Positions 9,344 through 17,974 of a DNA stretch of 64,000 nt are shown piece after piece. The notes below the pieces were generated by a model. The model was not told the origin of the DNA. It saw only the letters and a list, made by a program, of their open reading frames with translations, and ran no database searches. Origin of the DNA: Fortiea contorta PCC 7126 (lineage in GTDB: Bacteria > Cyanobacteriota > Cyanobacteriia > Cyanobacteriales > Nostocaceae). The stretch covers positions 2,175,895-2,239,894 of the forward strand of contig NZ_KB235930.1 of NCBI RefSeq assembly GCF_000332295.1, given 5' to 3'. The position numbers were made by a program, and so were the translations under genes. Each line of letters opens with the position of its first letter. Within the stretch, counting starts at the first letter, position 1.

Positions 9344-10150
9344 TTAAACAATCTTAGTCCACAACAACCTTCGCAAACGAGTGAAGATATTGTTGTTGGA
9401 TGAGTCCAGCTCAAGAAATTCCACTGTTTCCCCTTCCAATCTACGAGCAATGTTCTCAAAGGCTGTAGCAGCTAAAGAGGGAGTATCTGATAATACCAAG
9501 GGTTCGCCGCGATTAGTGGAGACAATCACGCGCTCATCGTCCGGGATTACCCCAATTAGGGGAATGGCGAGAAGTTCCTGAACATCTTGCACAGACATCA
9601 TATCATTTGCCCGTACCATTGCTGGTCTGATGCGGTTAATTATGAGATGAATCCGTTTGATACCTTGTGCTTCTAATAACCCGACCACCCGGTCAGCATC
9701 ACGGACAGCGGAGATTTCCGGTGTGGTGACAATTAGTGCTTCCTTGGCGGGAGCGATCGCATTTTTGAACCCCATTTCGATCCCCGCAGGGCTATCAATG
9801 ATCACATACTGGTATTTTTGCGCCAGTGCGTTGATCAATAATTTCATCTGGTCGGGGGTGACTGATTCTTTGGTACGGTTTTGAGCGGCTGGTAAAAGTA
9901 CCAGATTGGGCTGGCGCTTGTCTTTGACTAAAGCTTGTTCTAATCGACACTCCCTAGCCAAGACTTCCACCGCCGTATAAACAATGCGGTTTTCTAGTCC
10001 CAGCAACAAATCCAAATTTCTCAACCCAAAATCTGCGTCAACTAAAGCCACTTGACGCCCATTTTTGGCGATCGCCATACCCAAATTTGCGGAAACTGTG
10101 GTTTTACCCACTCCTCCTTTACCGGAGGTGATAACAATAATGCGAGTCAT
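9344..10150 (-). CDS. minD: Septum-site-determining ATPase MinD
   Basis: A 268-residue ParA/MinD-family ATPase. The deviant Walker A motif GKGGVGKT is at residues 10-17, with VDADFGLRNLDLLLG and VIIDSPAGIE (Walker B) following. The C-terminus NIFTRLRRLLWTKIV is the amphipathic membrane-targeting helix. MinD recruits MinC to the membrane to block Z-ring assembly away from mid-cell. Length and motifs match the family fully. It lies between minC (188 bp upstream) and minE (33 bp downstream). Confidence 0.97.
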   Translation of the reverse strand: MTRIIVITSGKGGVGKTTVSANLGMAIAKNGRQVALVDADFGLRNLDLLLGLENRIVYTAVEVLARECRLEQALVKDKRQPNLVLLPAAQNRTKESVTPDQMKLLINALAQKYQYVIIDSPAGIEMGFKNAIAPAKEALIVTTPEISAVRDADRVVGLLEAQGIKRIHLIINRIRPAMVRANDMMSVQDVQELLAIPLIGVIPDDERVIVSTNRGEPLVLSDTPSLAATAFENIARRLEGETVEFLELDSSNNNIFTRLRRLLWTKIV

Positions 10151-10323
10151 GATCGAAACGCGCTTGATGATGGTTCAGGAATTATAGTAAATATTTACTG
10201 ACATAAGTCTGAAGTGTAAACTATGAATGTGGAAAAAAATCGCTACATGTCAAATTGTTTAGTAAAGCGATCGCAGTTTCTCGGTTTCCCCAACTAAAGA
10301 ACCCGCAATCAACCTTGTCTACC

Positions 10324-10354
10324 TTCATACTTCATACTTCATCCTTCATACTTC
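10324..10354. repeat. Tandem heptamer ttcatac between minC and minD
   Basis: Four to five copies of a ttcatac/ttcatcc heptamer cover the minC 3' end and spacer. The same heptamers recur at 11361-11391, just upstream of minC, so both sides of minC carry them. They resemble the short tandem repeats described in heterocyst-forming cyanobacteria. Confidence 0.7.
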
Positions 10355-11364
10355 AGTTGATGATTGCGGGAGAAATCAATCGCCCTAGCAATGCGGATAC
10401 CTTCTTCTGTCACATGCGCTACCTCCGGAGAAAATTGCGACGGTGATTTTTCTGGTGCTCTAGCCACAGCATCTGCGATCCGCAATTGGGTTGGTTCCAT
10501 TTGCAAAGCCATAATCAGACACTCACGATTGCCATCAGCACCAGCATGAGCAACACCACGCAGACGACCCCAAACTAAAATATCTCCATCTGCAACTACG
10601 ATACCACCTGGATTTAAATCTCCGAAAATAATTACAGTTCCTGGGTGACGAATTTCCACGCCAGAACGCACGGTCATTTCCAGATAAAGGGCGTCGGCTA
10701 AGGGTTTGGGAGTTACTTTCGACTCAGAACTGAGGGAAGTTTCCCGCTGTATTTGCTCTACAGAATAACCAGAGGAGACAGATGCGATCGCAGTTTGACG
10801 CCGACTAGTAGTTACTGATTTTAGCTGGAGTTGGGTTTCACCTAAGACCTCACTGAGTGCTTGGAGTTGTCTCCCATCCAACAAGCGGTCTTGGGCGATC
10901 AAATGCACTGGAGTATTAGGAGTGAGAAAGCGATCGCTAGCTTGTAGGCGCTGTCTAATTTGTTGCCAAATTTCATCCCAATTGAATTCTGCTGCAGATA
11001 ATTGAGATTCTGCGGGCAAAATTAATAAAAGTTTTCCCTCCTCAGTTTTGAGTTGCACTTGGATATGCTGATTTACCTTATTCTCTGGTGATGGTGACTC
11101 AATTGTATTTAATTCCCAAAGATTGGCAATTGTGTCTTTGTCAGGAATCAAAGCCTCAGTTTCCATCTTTTGGGGCTGAGAAATCGACTCTACATCAACG
11201 ATCGCCTCATCCTCAATCTCAGGCGTCACCGGATGCGACTGCAGATACAACAGAACAGAATTTAGCTCCTCATCTGGCAAAATTGGATCTGACTCTATTT
11301 CCGACTCAGCCACCGGATGTACAGAATTTGACTCTAAATCAGAGCTAGCAGGATCAGAAGTCAT
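10339..11364 (-). CDS. minC: Septum-site-determining protein MinC
   Basis: A 341-residue MinC, the inhibitor of FtsZ polymerisation. The C-terminal beta-helix domain is clear: SGVEIRHPGTVIIFGDLNPG, GDILVWGRLRGVAHAGADGN and the arginine-rich end. The N-terminal 120 residues are acidic and low in order (SDLESNSVHPVAESEIE), an extension common in filamentous cyanobacteria and longer than the E. coli protein (about 231 residues). Start ATG at 11364 has AAGGA about nine bases upstream. Its order with minD and minE supports the name. Confidence 0.93.
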   Translation of the reverse strand: MTSDPASSDLESNSVHPVAESEIESDPILPDEELNSVLLYLQSHPVTPEIEDEAIVDVESISQPQKMETEALIPDKDTIANLWELNTIESPSPENKVNQHIQVQLKTEEGKLLLILPAESQLSAAEFNWDEIWQQIRQRLQASDRFLTPNTPVHLIAQDRLLDGRQLQALSEVLGETQLQLKSVTTSRRQTAIASVSSGYSVEQIQRETSLSSESKVTPKPLADALYLEMTVRSGVEIRHPGTVIIFGDLNPGGIVVADGDILVWGRLRGVAHAGADGNRECLIMALQMEPTQLRIADAVARAPEKSPSQFSPEVAHVTEEGIRIARAIDFSRNHQLKYEG

Positions 11365-11381
11365 ACTTCATCCTTCATACT

Positions 11382-12716
11382 TCATACTTCTTTAATTAAT
11401 CTTTGATAAGCTGTACTCAAAGCCTCAGCATCGCCCACATTACCGGGAAACAGCACCACAGGCAAGTTAGGGAATTGGGGGTGGTCAAAAGGCGTTAAAA
11501 TCATTGAGCATCCAGGGAGAATTTGACCCAGTAACCGCGCTGCAGTTAAACAAAGCCCAGTACTCAAGACATCGTTAGAAGTAATGCCACCTTTGCTGAT
11601 CAAGAATCCTATATCAGATGGTAGACCTTGGACAATATCCATCAATAAACCTGAAACCTGAGCACCAAACTGCAACCTTGTCTCGACATCATTAAATGTC
11701 AGTTCTTGACGACTGGTGTAAACAACTGGTGTTTTTCCAGAATCATGAATTACTCGTATATTTTCTAACACTTCCTTGAGGAGTATAGCAGATTGTTCTT
11801 CATCCTCAAGTAAGCGAGCTACATTGACTTCAACTCCCGCAGTTCCTTCCGCTTGTAAGAGCGCCTCTAACTGCTCTGTTGTCTTTTTAACATGGGAACC
11901 AACAATCACCGCACCCGGTTTACCACCACGGACATACTCCGCCATATTTTCAGGGGCGATCGCTTGGGGCGGTAAAGCAGCTAAAGCGGTTAAAATACTG
12001 GCAGCGGAGCGAAACAGAAAGCGTTTTCCCTGACTAGCGACAGCTAGCAACTCTAGCGCAAATTGATTTAAATCTGCTTGCGTTTCCCCATCAACCACCG
12101 CACACTGGTTATGACTAAGTTGCAATAAGCGTTCTCGACTCCCGCTGCGGATATCAGCGAGTACAAATCTGGTTACAGATTCTGCACTGATGCGACCTTG
12201 AGTCTTCTCCTCTACATACTTGGGTAAATAACTGTGGTGGTAACTAAACACAGAATCGCGGGCGAACTCAGTTTCATGAACTGGGGTAGGAACGCCGTCA
12301 ATAATTAAGTAATGTATGCTGTCGCGGGTGATGCGTCCACCCTCAAAAAAGGCTGGGATCAAAAAATGAGCATCAAACGGCCCTAATTCCTCAGCAATAA
12401 CATCAGTTTCAATGGGATAATGACCACGGAGAGTGGAATCAGAACGGCTGACTAAGAGAAAATCTTGAATTTCTGCAGCGGCTATAGCTACTTTTAAATT
12501 TTGGCAGACTTCTTGAGTGACATCTGCTGCAGACTCTGGAGTCAAAGAACGTGTATTAGTCAGAATAAAGACAATCGGTGAGTCATCCTGTAGCCCATTT
12601 TGCAAAGTTTCCACATCCCAGCGCATTAGCAGCAAACAACTGTGGACTGTTTGAGAACCTGTAGGGTCATCATCCAGGACAATAATTTTGGGTTTGCTGG
12701 TCATTTTATTTGTCAT
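11382..12716 (-). CDS. Four-carbon acid sugar kinase family protein (DUF1537)
   Basis: A 444-residue kinase of the DUF1537/OtnK-like family, which phosphorylates four-carbon sugar acids such as erythronate or threonate. N-terminal motifs IIVLDDDPTGSQTVH, LLVSRSDSTLRGHYP and FLIPAFFEGGRITRDS are typical; the C-terminal domain has LLISKGGITSNDVLS-like sequence (FLISKGGITSND) and a final FPGNVGD nucleotide-binding segment. Length matches the family. The first ATG (12716) is preferred; an upstream TTG at 12791 would add 25 unrelated residues. No partner dehydrogenase or aldolase lies beside it, so the substrate here is unknown. Confidence 0.85.
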   Translation of the reverse strand: MTNKMTSKPKIIVLDDDPTGSQTVHSCLLLMRWDVETLQNGLQDDSPIVFILTNTRSLTPESAADVTQEVCQNLKVAIAAAEIQDFLLVSRSDSTLRGHYPIETDVIAEELGPFDAHFLIPAFFEGGRITRDSIHYLIIDGVPTPVHETEFARDSVFSYHHSYLPKYVEEKTQGRISAESVTRFVLADIRSGSRERLLQLSHNQCAVVDGETQADLNQFALELLAVASQGKRFLFRSAASILTALAALPPQAIAPENMAEYVRGGKPGAVIVGSHVKKTTEQLEALLQAEGTAGVEVNVARLLEDEEQSAILLKEVLENIRVIHDSGKTPVVYTSRQELTFNDVETRLQFGAQVSGLLMDIVQGLPSDIGFLISKGGITSNDVLSTGLCLTAARLLGQILPGCSMILTPFDHPQFPNLPVVLFPGNVGDAEALSTAYQRLIKEV

Positions 12717-12885
12717 TGGTGAGGGTGACAGTAGGTTGATTGTCGCTGACTTGCTGAAGTCAAGGTTGATGAAAGTTTTAATTGCAGACAAATAATACCA
12801 AATTGGGATGAGTAGTATTGTTTGAGATCTTGGAAAGTGTCTTATGCTCAGAATGTTTCACCCAAAATCCGAAACTAATATAATT

Positions 12886-13548
12886 TCAGACTTTCCGCAA
12901 TTTTCTAATTTCTGCTTGCACATCAAGAGCAATCTGCAACGATTGGTTGAGCAATTGAGCATATTCGCCCGCTTGGGAGCTAAGTTGCAAAGCTTGCAGA
13001 TTAGCTAAATTATTGACAAATAACTCTTGATTATTAGCAAGCAACTTCTTATTATCTCGCAAAATTCGCTCGGTTTTCAAAGCGCGGACTAAATCTTCCT
13101 GAATCAGTTGTAAAGCTGCTATCACTTGGTCACGGTCATTGATACTGCTTTCTAAGTTTCCCGATGTTGCTAGTTGATCTTGAATATCTATGGCTTTCAC
13201 CACTTCATGGTACTGATCAACCTCATCGAGAAGTATGGTCAGCGCTTGGGGACAGGTGCGACGTCGCCAGAGCGATCGCCCCACTAACACAGCGATCGGT
13301 ACTAAAATTAATAAAAATATTCCCAGTTTAATTGAAGAACCAATAGTTGGTAAAATAATAAAGGCATAAATAAAACCAACAATAATCGGCGTCAAAGCCA
13401 GCGCCACCAACCCTTCACTCACAAAAAACCCCAAACGCTTCTCACGGTTCGTCATAATTGAAGGTCGAAAAACGTCCTCTGGATCAAACCCAGTTAAACG
13501 TCTCAGTTCCCCTTTACTAATTTCCAAGCCTATCAAATCCGGCTGCAC
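12886..13548 (-). CDS. Two-helix membrane protein with C-terminal coiled coil, function unknown
   Basis: A 220-residue protein I do not recognise beyond being cyanobacterial in style. Two adjacent hydrophobic helices (about 44-70 and 74-92) end in a positive RSLWRRR stop signal, followed by a helical region rich in leucine and glutamine with heptad character (about 100-215). It is probably anchored in the inner membrane with a cytoplasmic coiled coil. The start is GTG at 13548, supported by AAGGAG nine bases upstream. No neighbour suggests a pathway. Confidence 0.7.
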   Translation of the reverse strand: MQPDLIGLEISKGELRRLTGFDPEDVFRPSIMTNREKRLGFFVSEGLVALALTPIIVGFIYAFIILPTIGSSIKLGIFLLILVPIAVLVGRSLWRRRTCPQALTILLDEVDQYHEVVKAIDIQDQLATSGNLESSINDRDQVIAALQLIQEDLVRALKTERILRDNKKLLANNQELFVNNLANLQALQLSSQAGEYAQLLNQSLQIALDVQAEIRKLRKV

Positions 13549-13727
13549 TGCTGGATACTCCTTGAAAAGCGCGAGTTGCGTCTCTATTTTAAAGGGTAAA
13601 GGCTCAGTTAATGTGACTTGTATTGCTCAACAGCATTTGACGGTGAGGTTGGTAGGGAGCGATCGCTTATGCTAAAAGTATATGCACTGCCCTCTATGTT
13701 GCAATTTGCTATCTTCATCCAAATACT

Positions 13728-13931
13728 ATGCTAAAAACTTTGTGGGCTACAGTTCGCCAAGGCAAAATCGAGTTACTGGAACCAGGAGAACTTCTTGAAG
13801 GTACAAAGGTTTTGGTGACACTTCTACCTGATGATGAAGCAGACTTCTGGCTACAAACAAGTCAGGTGTCTCTTGATACTATTTGGGATAACACCGAGGA
13901 TGATATTTATGCCCAGCTACTCAAAAAATGA
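13728..13931 (+). CDS. Antitoxin of a type II toxin-antitoxin pair
   Basis: A 67-residue acidic protein starting MLKTLWATVRQGKIELLEP, the small beta-hairpin (SpoVT/AbrB-like or DUF104-like) N-terminus found on many cyanobacterial antitoxins. Its C-terminal half (SLDTIWDNTEDDIYAQLL) is acidic and probably wraps the toxin. It overlaps the MazF/PemK-type toxin by 23 bp, which couples their translation and is the usual arrangement for such pairs. Confidence 0.8.
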   Translation: MLKTLWATVRQGKIELLEPGELLEGTKVLVTLLPDDEADFWLQTSQVSLDTIWDNTEDDIYAQLLKK

Positions 13932-14238
13932 CATCATCTTAGTTCGTTATCCTTTTTCGGATTTGTCGGGTTCAAAAGTAAGACCCGCAGTTGTCGTCAA
14001 TCCACCCCATGAGTCTCAAGACATTTTCATTGTTCCGCTAACTAGCAAAACAACATCCCTACTTGTTGGCGAATTCATACTTTCTGATTGGACAAGAGCC
14101 GGATTGAATATTGAAACAGCAGTTAAACGAGGTTTATATACAGTACAGCAAAATTTAGTTGTTGCGATCGTTGGTAAGTTAACTACTCCCGACATCCAGC
14201 AATTAGAGCAGTCTTTGCGCGAATGGCTAGGTCTTTGA
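13909..14238 (+). CDS. PemK/MazF-type endoribonuclease toxin
   Basis: A 109-residue toxin with the MazF fold signature: NDIILVRYPFSDLSGSKVRPAVVV at the start, the KVRPAVVV basic segment and the conserved IVPLTSKT strand. MazF toxins cut mRNA at short sequences and are neutralised by the antitoxin encoded just upstream. ATG at 13909 is chosen because GAGG lies about nine bases before it and the product then begins MPSYSKNDI; a longer frame from 13831 would run inside the antitoxin gene. Confidence 0.87.
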   Translation: MPSYSKNDIILVRYPFSDLSGSKVRPAVVVNPPHESQDIFIVPLTSKTTSLLVGEFILSDWTRAGLNIETAVKRGLYTVQQNLVVAIVGKLTTPDIQQLEQSLREWLGL

Positions 14239-14282
14239 TGCAGCGTGTGATATACATACGCAACTATATTTCGCCTACAGCA

Positions 14283-14735
14283 TCATTTATACTCAGGAAA
14301 CCAGTTTTCATCTAAAATTTGCTCTAAGGAGCCGATGATTGTAGCAGGGAATGTTTCGATGGGAAGTTGAGAGCGATCGCTTGCTTCTTTCCTAGCTTCT
14401 TGATAACATTCGTCAAATACTTCTAAAATGTATGGCTTCAAACTAGGACTATCTTCGAGTGTATCCTCAATTTTTCTACGAAATGTCCTAATTTCCCCTT
14501 TCCAATGTCCTTGATTTCGCTCACGTTCTATATCCCAATATGTGAGCTTCAGTAGATGTACAAAAAGTTGAATCAACAAACTTTTAACCCTGCGCTTCTC
14601 ACTCCTCCCGATACTTTCTAATTCTTCCAGCAAGTTATCTAAATCCACAGATGAAAATTGACCAGCGCGGAGTTGATTGATGGTAGTTTTTAGCCAAAGA
14701 TAGTAATCTTGTTCGTACAAAGTTTGTTTCGTCAT
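14283..14735 (-). CDS. DUF29 family protein
   Basis: A 150-residue protein of the DUF29 family, abundant in filamentous cyanobacteria and of unknown function. It has the typical start (YEQDYYLWLKTTINQL), LDNLLEELESIGRSEKRRV and ETFPATIIGSLEQILD segments. It stands alone on the minus strand next to the MazF-type pair. A second, broken copy lies at 35061-35537. Confidence 0.9.
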   Translation of the reverse strand: MTKQTLYEQDYYLWLKTTINQLRAGQFSSVDLDNLLEELESIGRSEKRRVKSLLIQLFVHLLKLTYWDIERERNQGHWKGEIRTFRRKIEDTLEDSPSLKPYILEVFDECYQEARKEASDRSQLPIETFPATIIGSLEQILDENWFPEYK

Positions 14736-14898
14736 AGTCTTTCATCTGGTGAGCGATCGCCAGCCAATATAGTTAAGATATCATGTCCGATTTAGAAACT
14801 TGGTTAGACCAGCAAAAAGATAATTAGGATTTTTGCTTTGTTAATTTACTCGATAAAAGAGCGATCGCACAATTCTACCCAGATCCGCAACATCTCCA

Positions 14899-15014
14899 AG
14901 GATACATCTGGCGAATTGTAGTAGGGGCGAACGGCTGTTCGCCCTTATGATATATTGACACAGCGCCAAATTTGAATGTAGGAAGTTAAACACCTGATTC
15001 GCCAGATGTATCCT
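14899..15014. mobile_element. 116-bp MITE-like element with 18-bp perfect terminal inverted repeats
   Basis: The ends aggatacatctggcgaat (14899-14916) and its exact complement (14997-15014) enclose about 80 bp with no coding capacity, the form of a miniature inverted-repeat element. A second palindrome (14921-14948) sits inside it. The target-site duplication is not clear. No transposase with matching ends is visible here. Confidence 0.6.
14921..14948. repeat. 28-bp palindromic repeat, copy 1
   Basis: A gggcgaac-ggct-gttcgccc hairpin in a gtagggg...ttat context. A copy with one difference lies in the opposite orientation at 15179-15206. Similar gtagggg-type palindromes occur elsewhere in the window (for example 47907-47935). 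Confidence 0.75.
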
Positions 15015-15178
15015 CAAAGAAGTCGGGGATCTAATGTCTCACAAAGTATCATCAATTAAATTTCACTCCATGAACCGCCACACAACAGCCGAAATCGCCT
15101 ACCTCAATCATTAGGCTATTATCTTATGCTATGACAATTGCAAAAATCAGAATTCTCTAGACATTTGGTGAAAATGAC

Positions 15179-15206
15179 ATAAGGGCGAACAACCGTTCGC
15201 CCCTAC
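15179..15206. repeat. 28-bp palindromic repeat, copy 2 (inverted)
   Basis: A gggcgaac-aacc-gttcgccc hairpin, the reverse complement of the copy at 14921-14948 with one base changed in the loop. It is in the non-coding gap downstream of the kinase gene (14736-15366), which otherwise holds only the MITE. Confidence 0.75.
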
Positions 15207-15366
15207 CAAGGCTTTCGGCGTAACGCATAATTGATTTCTGGAGATGTCTTCTGGTAACACAATCTGGCTCATCCAAAAAATGAAAAAAATTGATCGCGCA
15301 CAGCGCTAGACAAAAAGAAGGAAAAAGAAAAAAGAGCAGAGTGCAAAAGGAAAAAAGTGTAAAGGG

Positions 15367-17445
15367 CTACAAAGTCCTGCTGCACACAAACACAACCCGA
15401 AAACCTACGCTGTAGTACCCGTCAACGCGCGAGATACTGCTGCGATTCGCCGAACGGCAATTCTTGGGAGAGTAAGTCCACGAACCACCGCGCAGCAGAC
15501 GATAATTATTATTACTATCAACTAGCCAAGCACCACCATCTGTTGGCGATCCGTTATAATTTTTGTGCCACTCATCCTGACACCATTCCCATACGTTACC
15601 ACACATATCAAATAAACCAAAGGGGTTGGCAGGAAAATTTCCCACATCCGTTGTTTGCCCTAAAGTCTCTCGATAATTAGCTACATCCATTGTGATAGTT
15701 TCGCCACAATAATATGGGGTAGTCGTTCCTGCACGACAAGCATATTCCCATTCTGCCTCACTGGGTAAGCGATAAATTTTCCCCGTCTTTTTAGATAATC
15801 TGGCACAAAATTCAATTGCATCATCCCAAGAAACCTTTTCAACAGGTCGATTTGCACCTTTAAAATGGGATGGATCAGGATTTAAATCAATCTGCACCTT
15901 CGGTAAAGCGGTAACAGCTTTCCATTGACTCTGGGTGACAGGAAACTTCCCCATAAAAAAGGGTTGAATCGTGACTGTGTGCTGTGGACTTTCAGAATTA
16001 TTTCGTCCTGGCTCATTATCTGGGGAACCCATGAGAAATTTACCACCAGGAATTGCAACCATTTCCAGCACTACGCCATTATCTAAGTTTTCTGCAAAAA
16101 ACTCAGCACGTCCCCGACTGCGGTTAATTTGATAGGTTGTTCCTATTCCCAAAAATCCTGCGCTGGCTTTCGTTACAGCAGTGGCGAATTCAAACTCAAA
16201 AGGCTGAGTGATAATTTGCACAGGTGACGGCGATTTGGGCGCAGACACAGGTGTGGATGATGGACTTGGCTGTGGTTTTTGAGGAAATACCCGTGCTTCT
16301 ATCGCTGCAATATCCTCATTCCGTAAACCTAAATATTGCTGATATTCTTGTAAATCCTTTTGCGTCGCTTGATTAAATGGATATTGCTGCTGAACAGCAT
16401 CAATCAACGCCTGTTCATACTCCCCTAACTTGCGCTGATACTCTCCATAAGGTTGTAGAACTTGTTGCTGAATTTCTCTCGCTTCATCCTCAGATAAACC
16501 CAACTCAATGCGCTTAGATTCCAGTATTTTCAACGCAAAGACAGAAAAATTACCCTCACCTTGTTGTGCGCGAATTTTCGCTTCTTGCAAGTATAATTCC
16601 TTGCCAGGATTAACAACAATTGTTGGTGCTATTGGCGTTGGTGTTAAAGCTGACAATACCTCTGTTGCTTTAGCATATCGTAAACTGAAGTGACGACGCA
16701 CCATCTTAGTTAACACTTCAGCCAGCTGGTCACTAACTTGTGCTTGATTAAGCCAGATAATTTCACCAGTTAATGGGTCTTCTTGCAAGTCAAAGGGTGA
16801 AACTCCAGTCAAAGCTTGAATAATCGTCATCCCCAAAGCATAGACATCACTACCCAAACAAGGTTTACCATTCTTTTGCTCGTTGGGCATATAGCCGGAA
16901 GTACCGATGATGACGCTGGAATTTACTTCACCTTGAGTATTGACCATCAAAGTACCAAGTTCCTTCACCGCGCCAAAGTCAATCAGGAAAATCCTACCAC
17001 CAGGCTGTCGGCGCATGAGATTTTGGGGTTTGATATCGCGGTGAATCACTCCTTGACTATGTACAAAAGACAAAACTTCTAGAACATCTTGCAACAACTT
17101 GGTTGCATAACCCTCACTCAACCGCTTACCAGGAGTGATTTCTTTACCCAAATCTTGTCCGGCGATAAATTCTTGAACTATGTAAAGATTTTGGTCTTCC
17201 CTAAAGTGTGCCAGTAATTGGGGAATTTGAGGATGTGTACCGAGCCTTTCCAGAATAGCGGCTTCTTTTTCAAAAAATTCCACAACGCGGGGATGGGACT
17301 GGTTAGGAAGCAGTTGCTTGACAACGCACAGAGGCTTACTAGGTTGCAAATTATCCCTAGCCAGAAATGTGACAGCAAAACCACCGCCGCCTAATTGCTG
17401 AATAATTTCATAGCGTCCAGCCAGTGTAGACAAGATGACTGTCAA
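15367..17445 (-). CDS. Ser/Thr protein kinase fused to a formylglycine-generating-enzyme (SUMF1-like) domain
   Basis: A 692-residue two-domain protein. The N-terminal eukaryotic-type kinase has a glycine loop GGGGFAV (19-24), lysine VVK (43), catalytic HRDIKPQN (135-142) and DFG (156-158), all intact. A low-complexity linker (SPSSTPVSAPKSPSP) leads to a C-terminal domain from about 455 with MVAIPGGKFLMGSP, SWDDAIEFCARLS, YRLPSEAEWEYACRAGT, CGNVWEWCQDEW and LLRGGSW, the formylglycine-generating/sulfatase-modifying fold. In bacterial kinases this domain is often a ligand-binding rather than catalytic module. No transmembrane helix is visible. Substrates are unknown, and the gene is not in an evident operon. 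Confidence 0.9.
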   Translation of the reverse strand: MTVILSTLAGRYEIIQQLGGGGFAVTFLARDNLQPSKPLCVVKQLLPNQSHPRVVEFFEKEAAILERLGTHPQIPQLLAHFREDQNLYIVQEFIAGQDLGKEITPGKRLSEGYATKLLQDVLEVLSFVHSQGVIHRDIKPQNLMRRQPGGRIFLIDFGAVKELGTLMVNTQGEVNSSVIIGTSGYMPNEQKNGKPCLGSDVYALGMTIIQALTGVSPFDLQEDPLTGEIIWLNQAQVSDQLAEVLTKMVRRHFSLRYAKATEVLSALTPTPIAPTIVVNPGKELYLQEAKIRAQQGEGNFSVFALKILESKRIELGLSEDEAREIQQQVLQPYGEYQRKLGEYEQALIDAVQQQYPFNQATQKDLQEYQQYLGLRNEDIAAIEARVFPQKPQPSPSSTPVSAPKSPSPVQIITQPFEFEFATAVTKASAGFLGIGTTYQINRSRGRAEFFAENLDNGVVLEMVAIPGGKFLMGSPDNEPGRNNSESPQHTVTIQPFFMGKFPVTQSQWKAVTALPKVQIDLNPDPSHFKGANRPVEKVSWDDAIEFCARLSKKTGKIYRLPSEAEWEYACRAGTTTPYYCGETITMDVANYRETLGQTTDVGNFPANPFGLFDMCGNVWEWCQDEWHKNYNGSPTDGGAWLVDSNNNYRLLRGGSWTYSPKNCRSANRSSISRVDGYYSVGFRVVFVCSRTL

Positions 17446-17613
17446 CTCCCAGAGGTCTGATAGATTTTAGTGTAATAGTTAGTGATGGAATGTGGCAAGA
17501 AATTCAGTAAAGCTCACGCAAAGACGCAAAGACGCAAAGGAAGATTCATCTGCTTTTATTAATCTGAAAAAATAAAAATCCTTGTAGCGACTGTCTTAAA
17601 AGTCAAGCCGTTA

Positions 17614-17886
17614 GCCACCGAAATAGCAAATGCGCTCGCCGAAATAGCAAATGCGCTCGCCGAAATAGCAAATGCGCTCGCCGAAATAGCAAATGTTCTC
17701 GCCGAAATAGCAAATGTTCTCGCCGAAATAGCAAATGTTCTCGCCGAAATAGCAATTGCTTTCTCGGAAATAGCAAATGCGCTCGCCGAAATAGCAAATG
17801 CGCTCGCCGAAATAGCAAATGCGCTCGCCGAAATAGCAAATGTTCTCGCCGAAATAGCAAATGTTCTCGCCGAAATAGCAAATGAG
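17614..17886. repeat. 21-bp tandem repeat, 13 units
   Basis: Thirteen units of gccgaaatagcaaatgcgctc type run without interruption. Variants come in blocks: three gcgctc, three gttctc, one gctttctc, three gcgctc, two gttctc, and a degenerate last one. Because 21 is a multiple of three, five of six frames stay open through the array. On the plus strand one frame reads AEIANAL heptads but has no usable start codon upstream (stop at 17560-17562). I treat it as a non-coding satellite. Confidence 0.9.
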
Positions 17887-17974
17887 TGTTGCAAAAAAAT
17901 TGTAGGCTGGGTTGAGACGCAAGCGAAACCCAACAAAATCGCGAACCATTTAGTTTATGAATAGGCTCTGAATG

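Noticed and set aside
17614-17886. CRISPR array
   Set aside because: Units are directly adjacent 21-mers with no unique spacers.
17559-17949. Three overlapping minus-strand reading frames with heptapeptide repeats
   Set aside because: They result from a 21-bp tandem array with no stop in most frames; no frame has a ribosome-binding site or unique domain.
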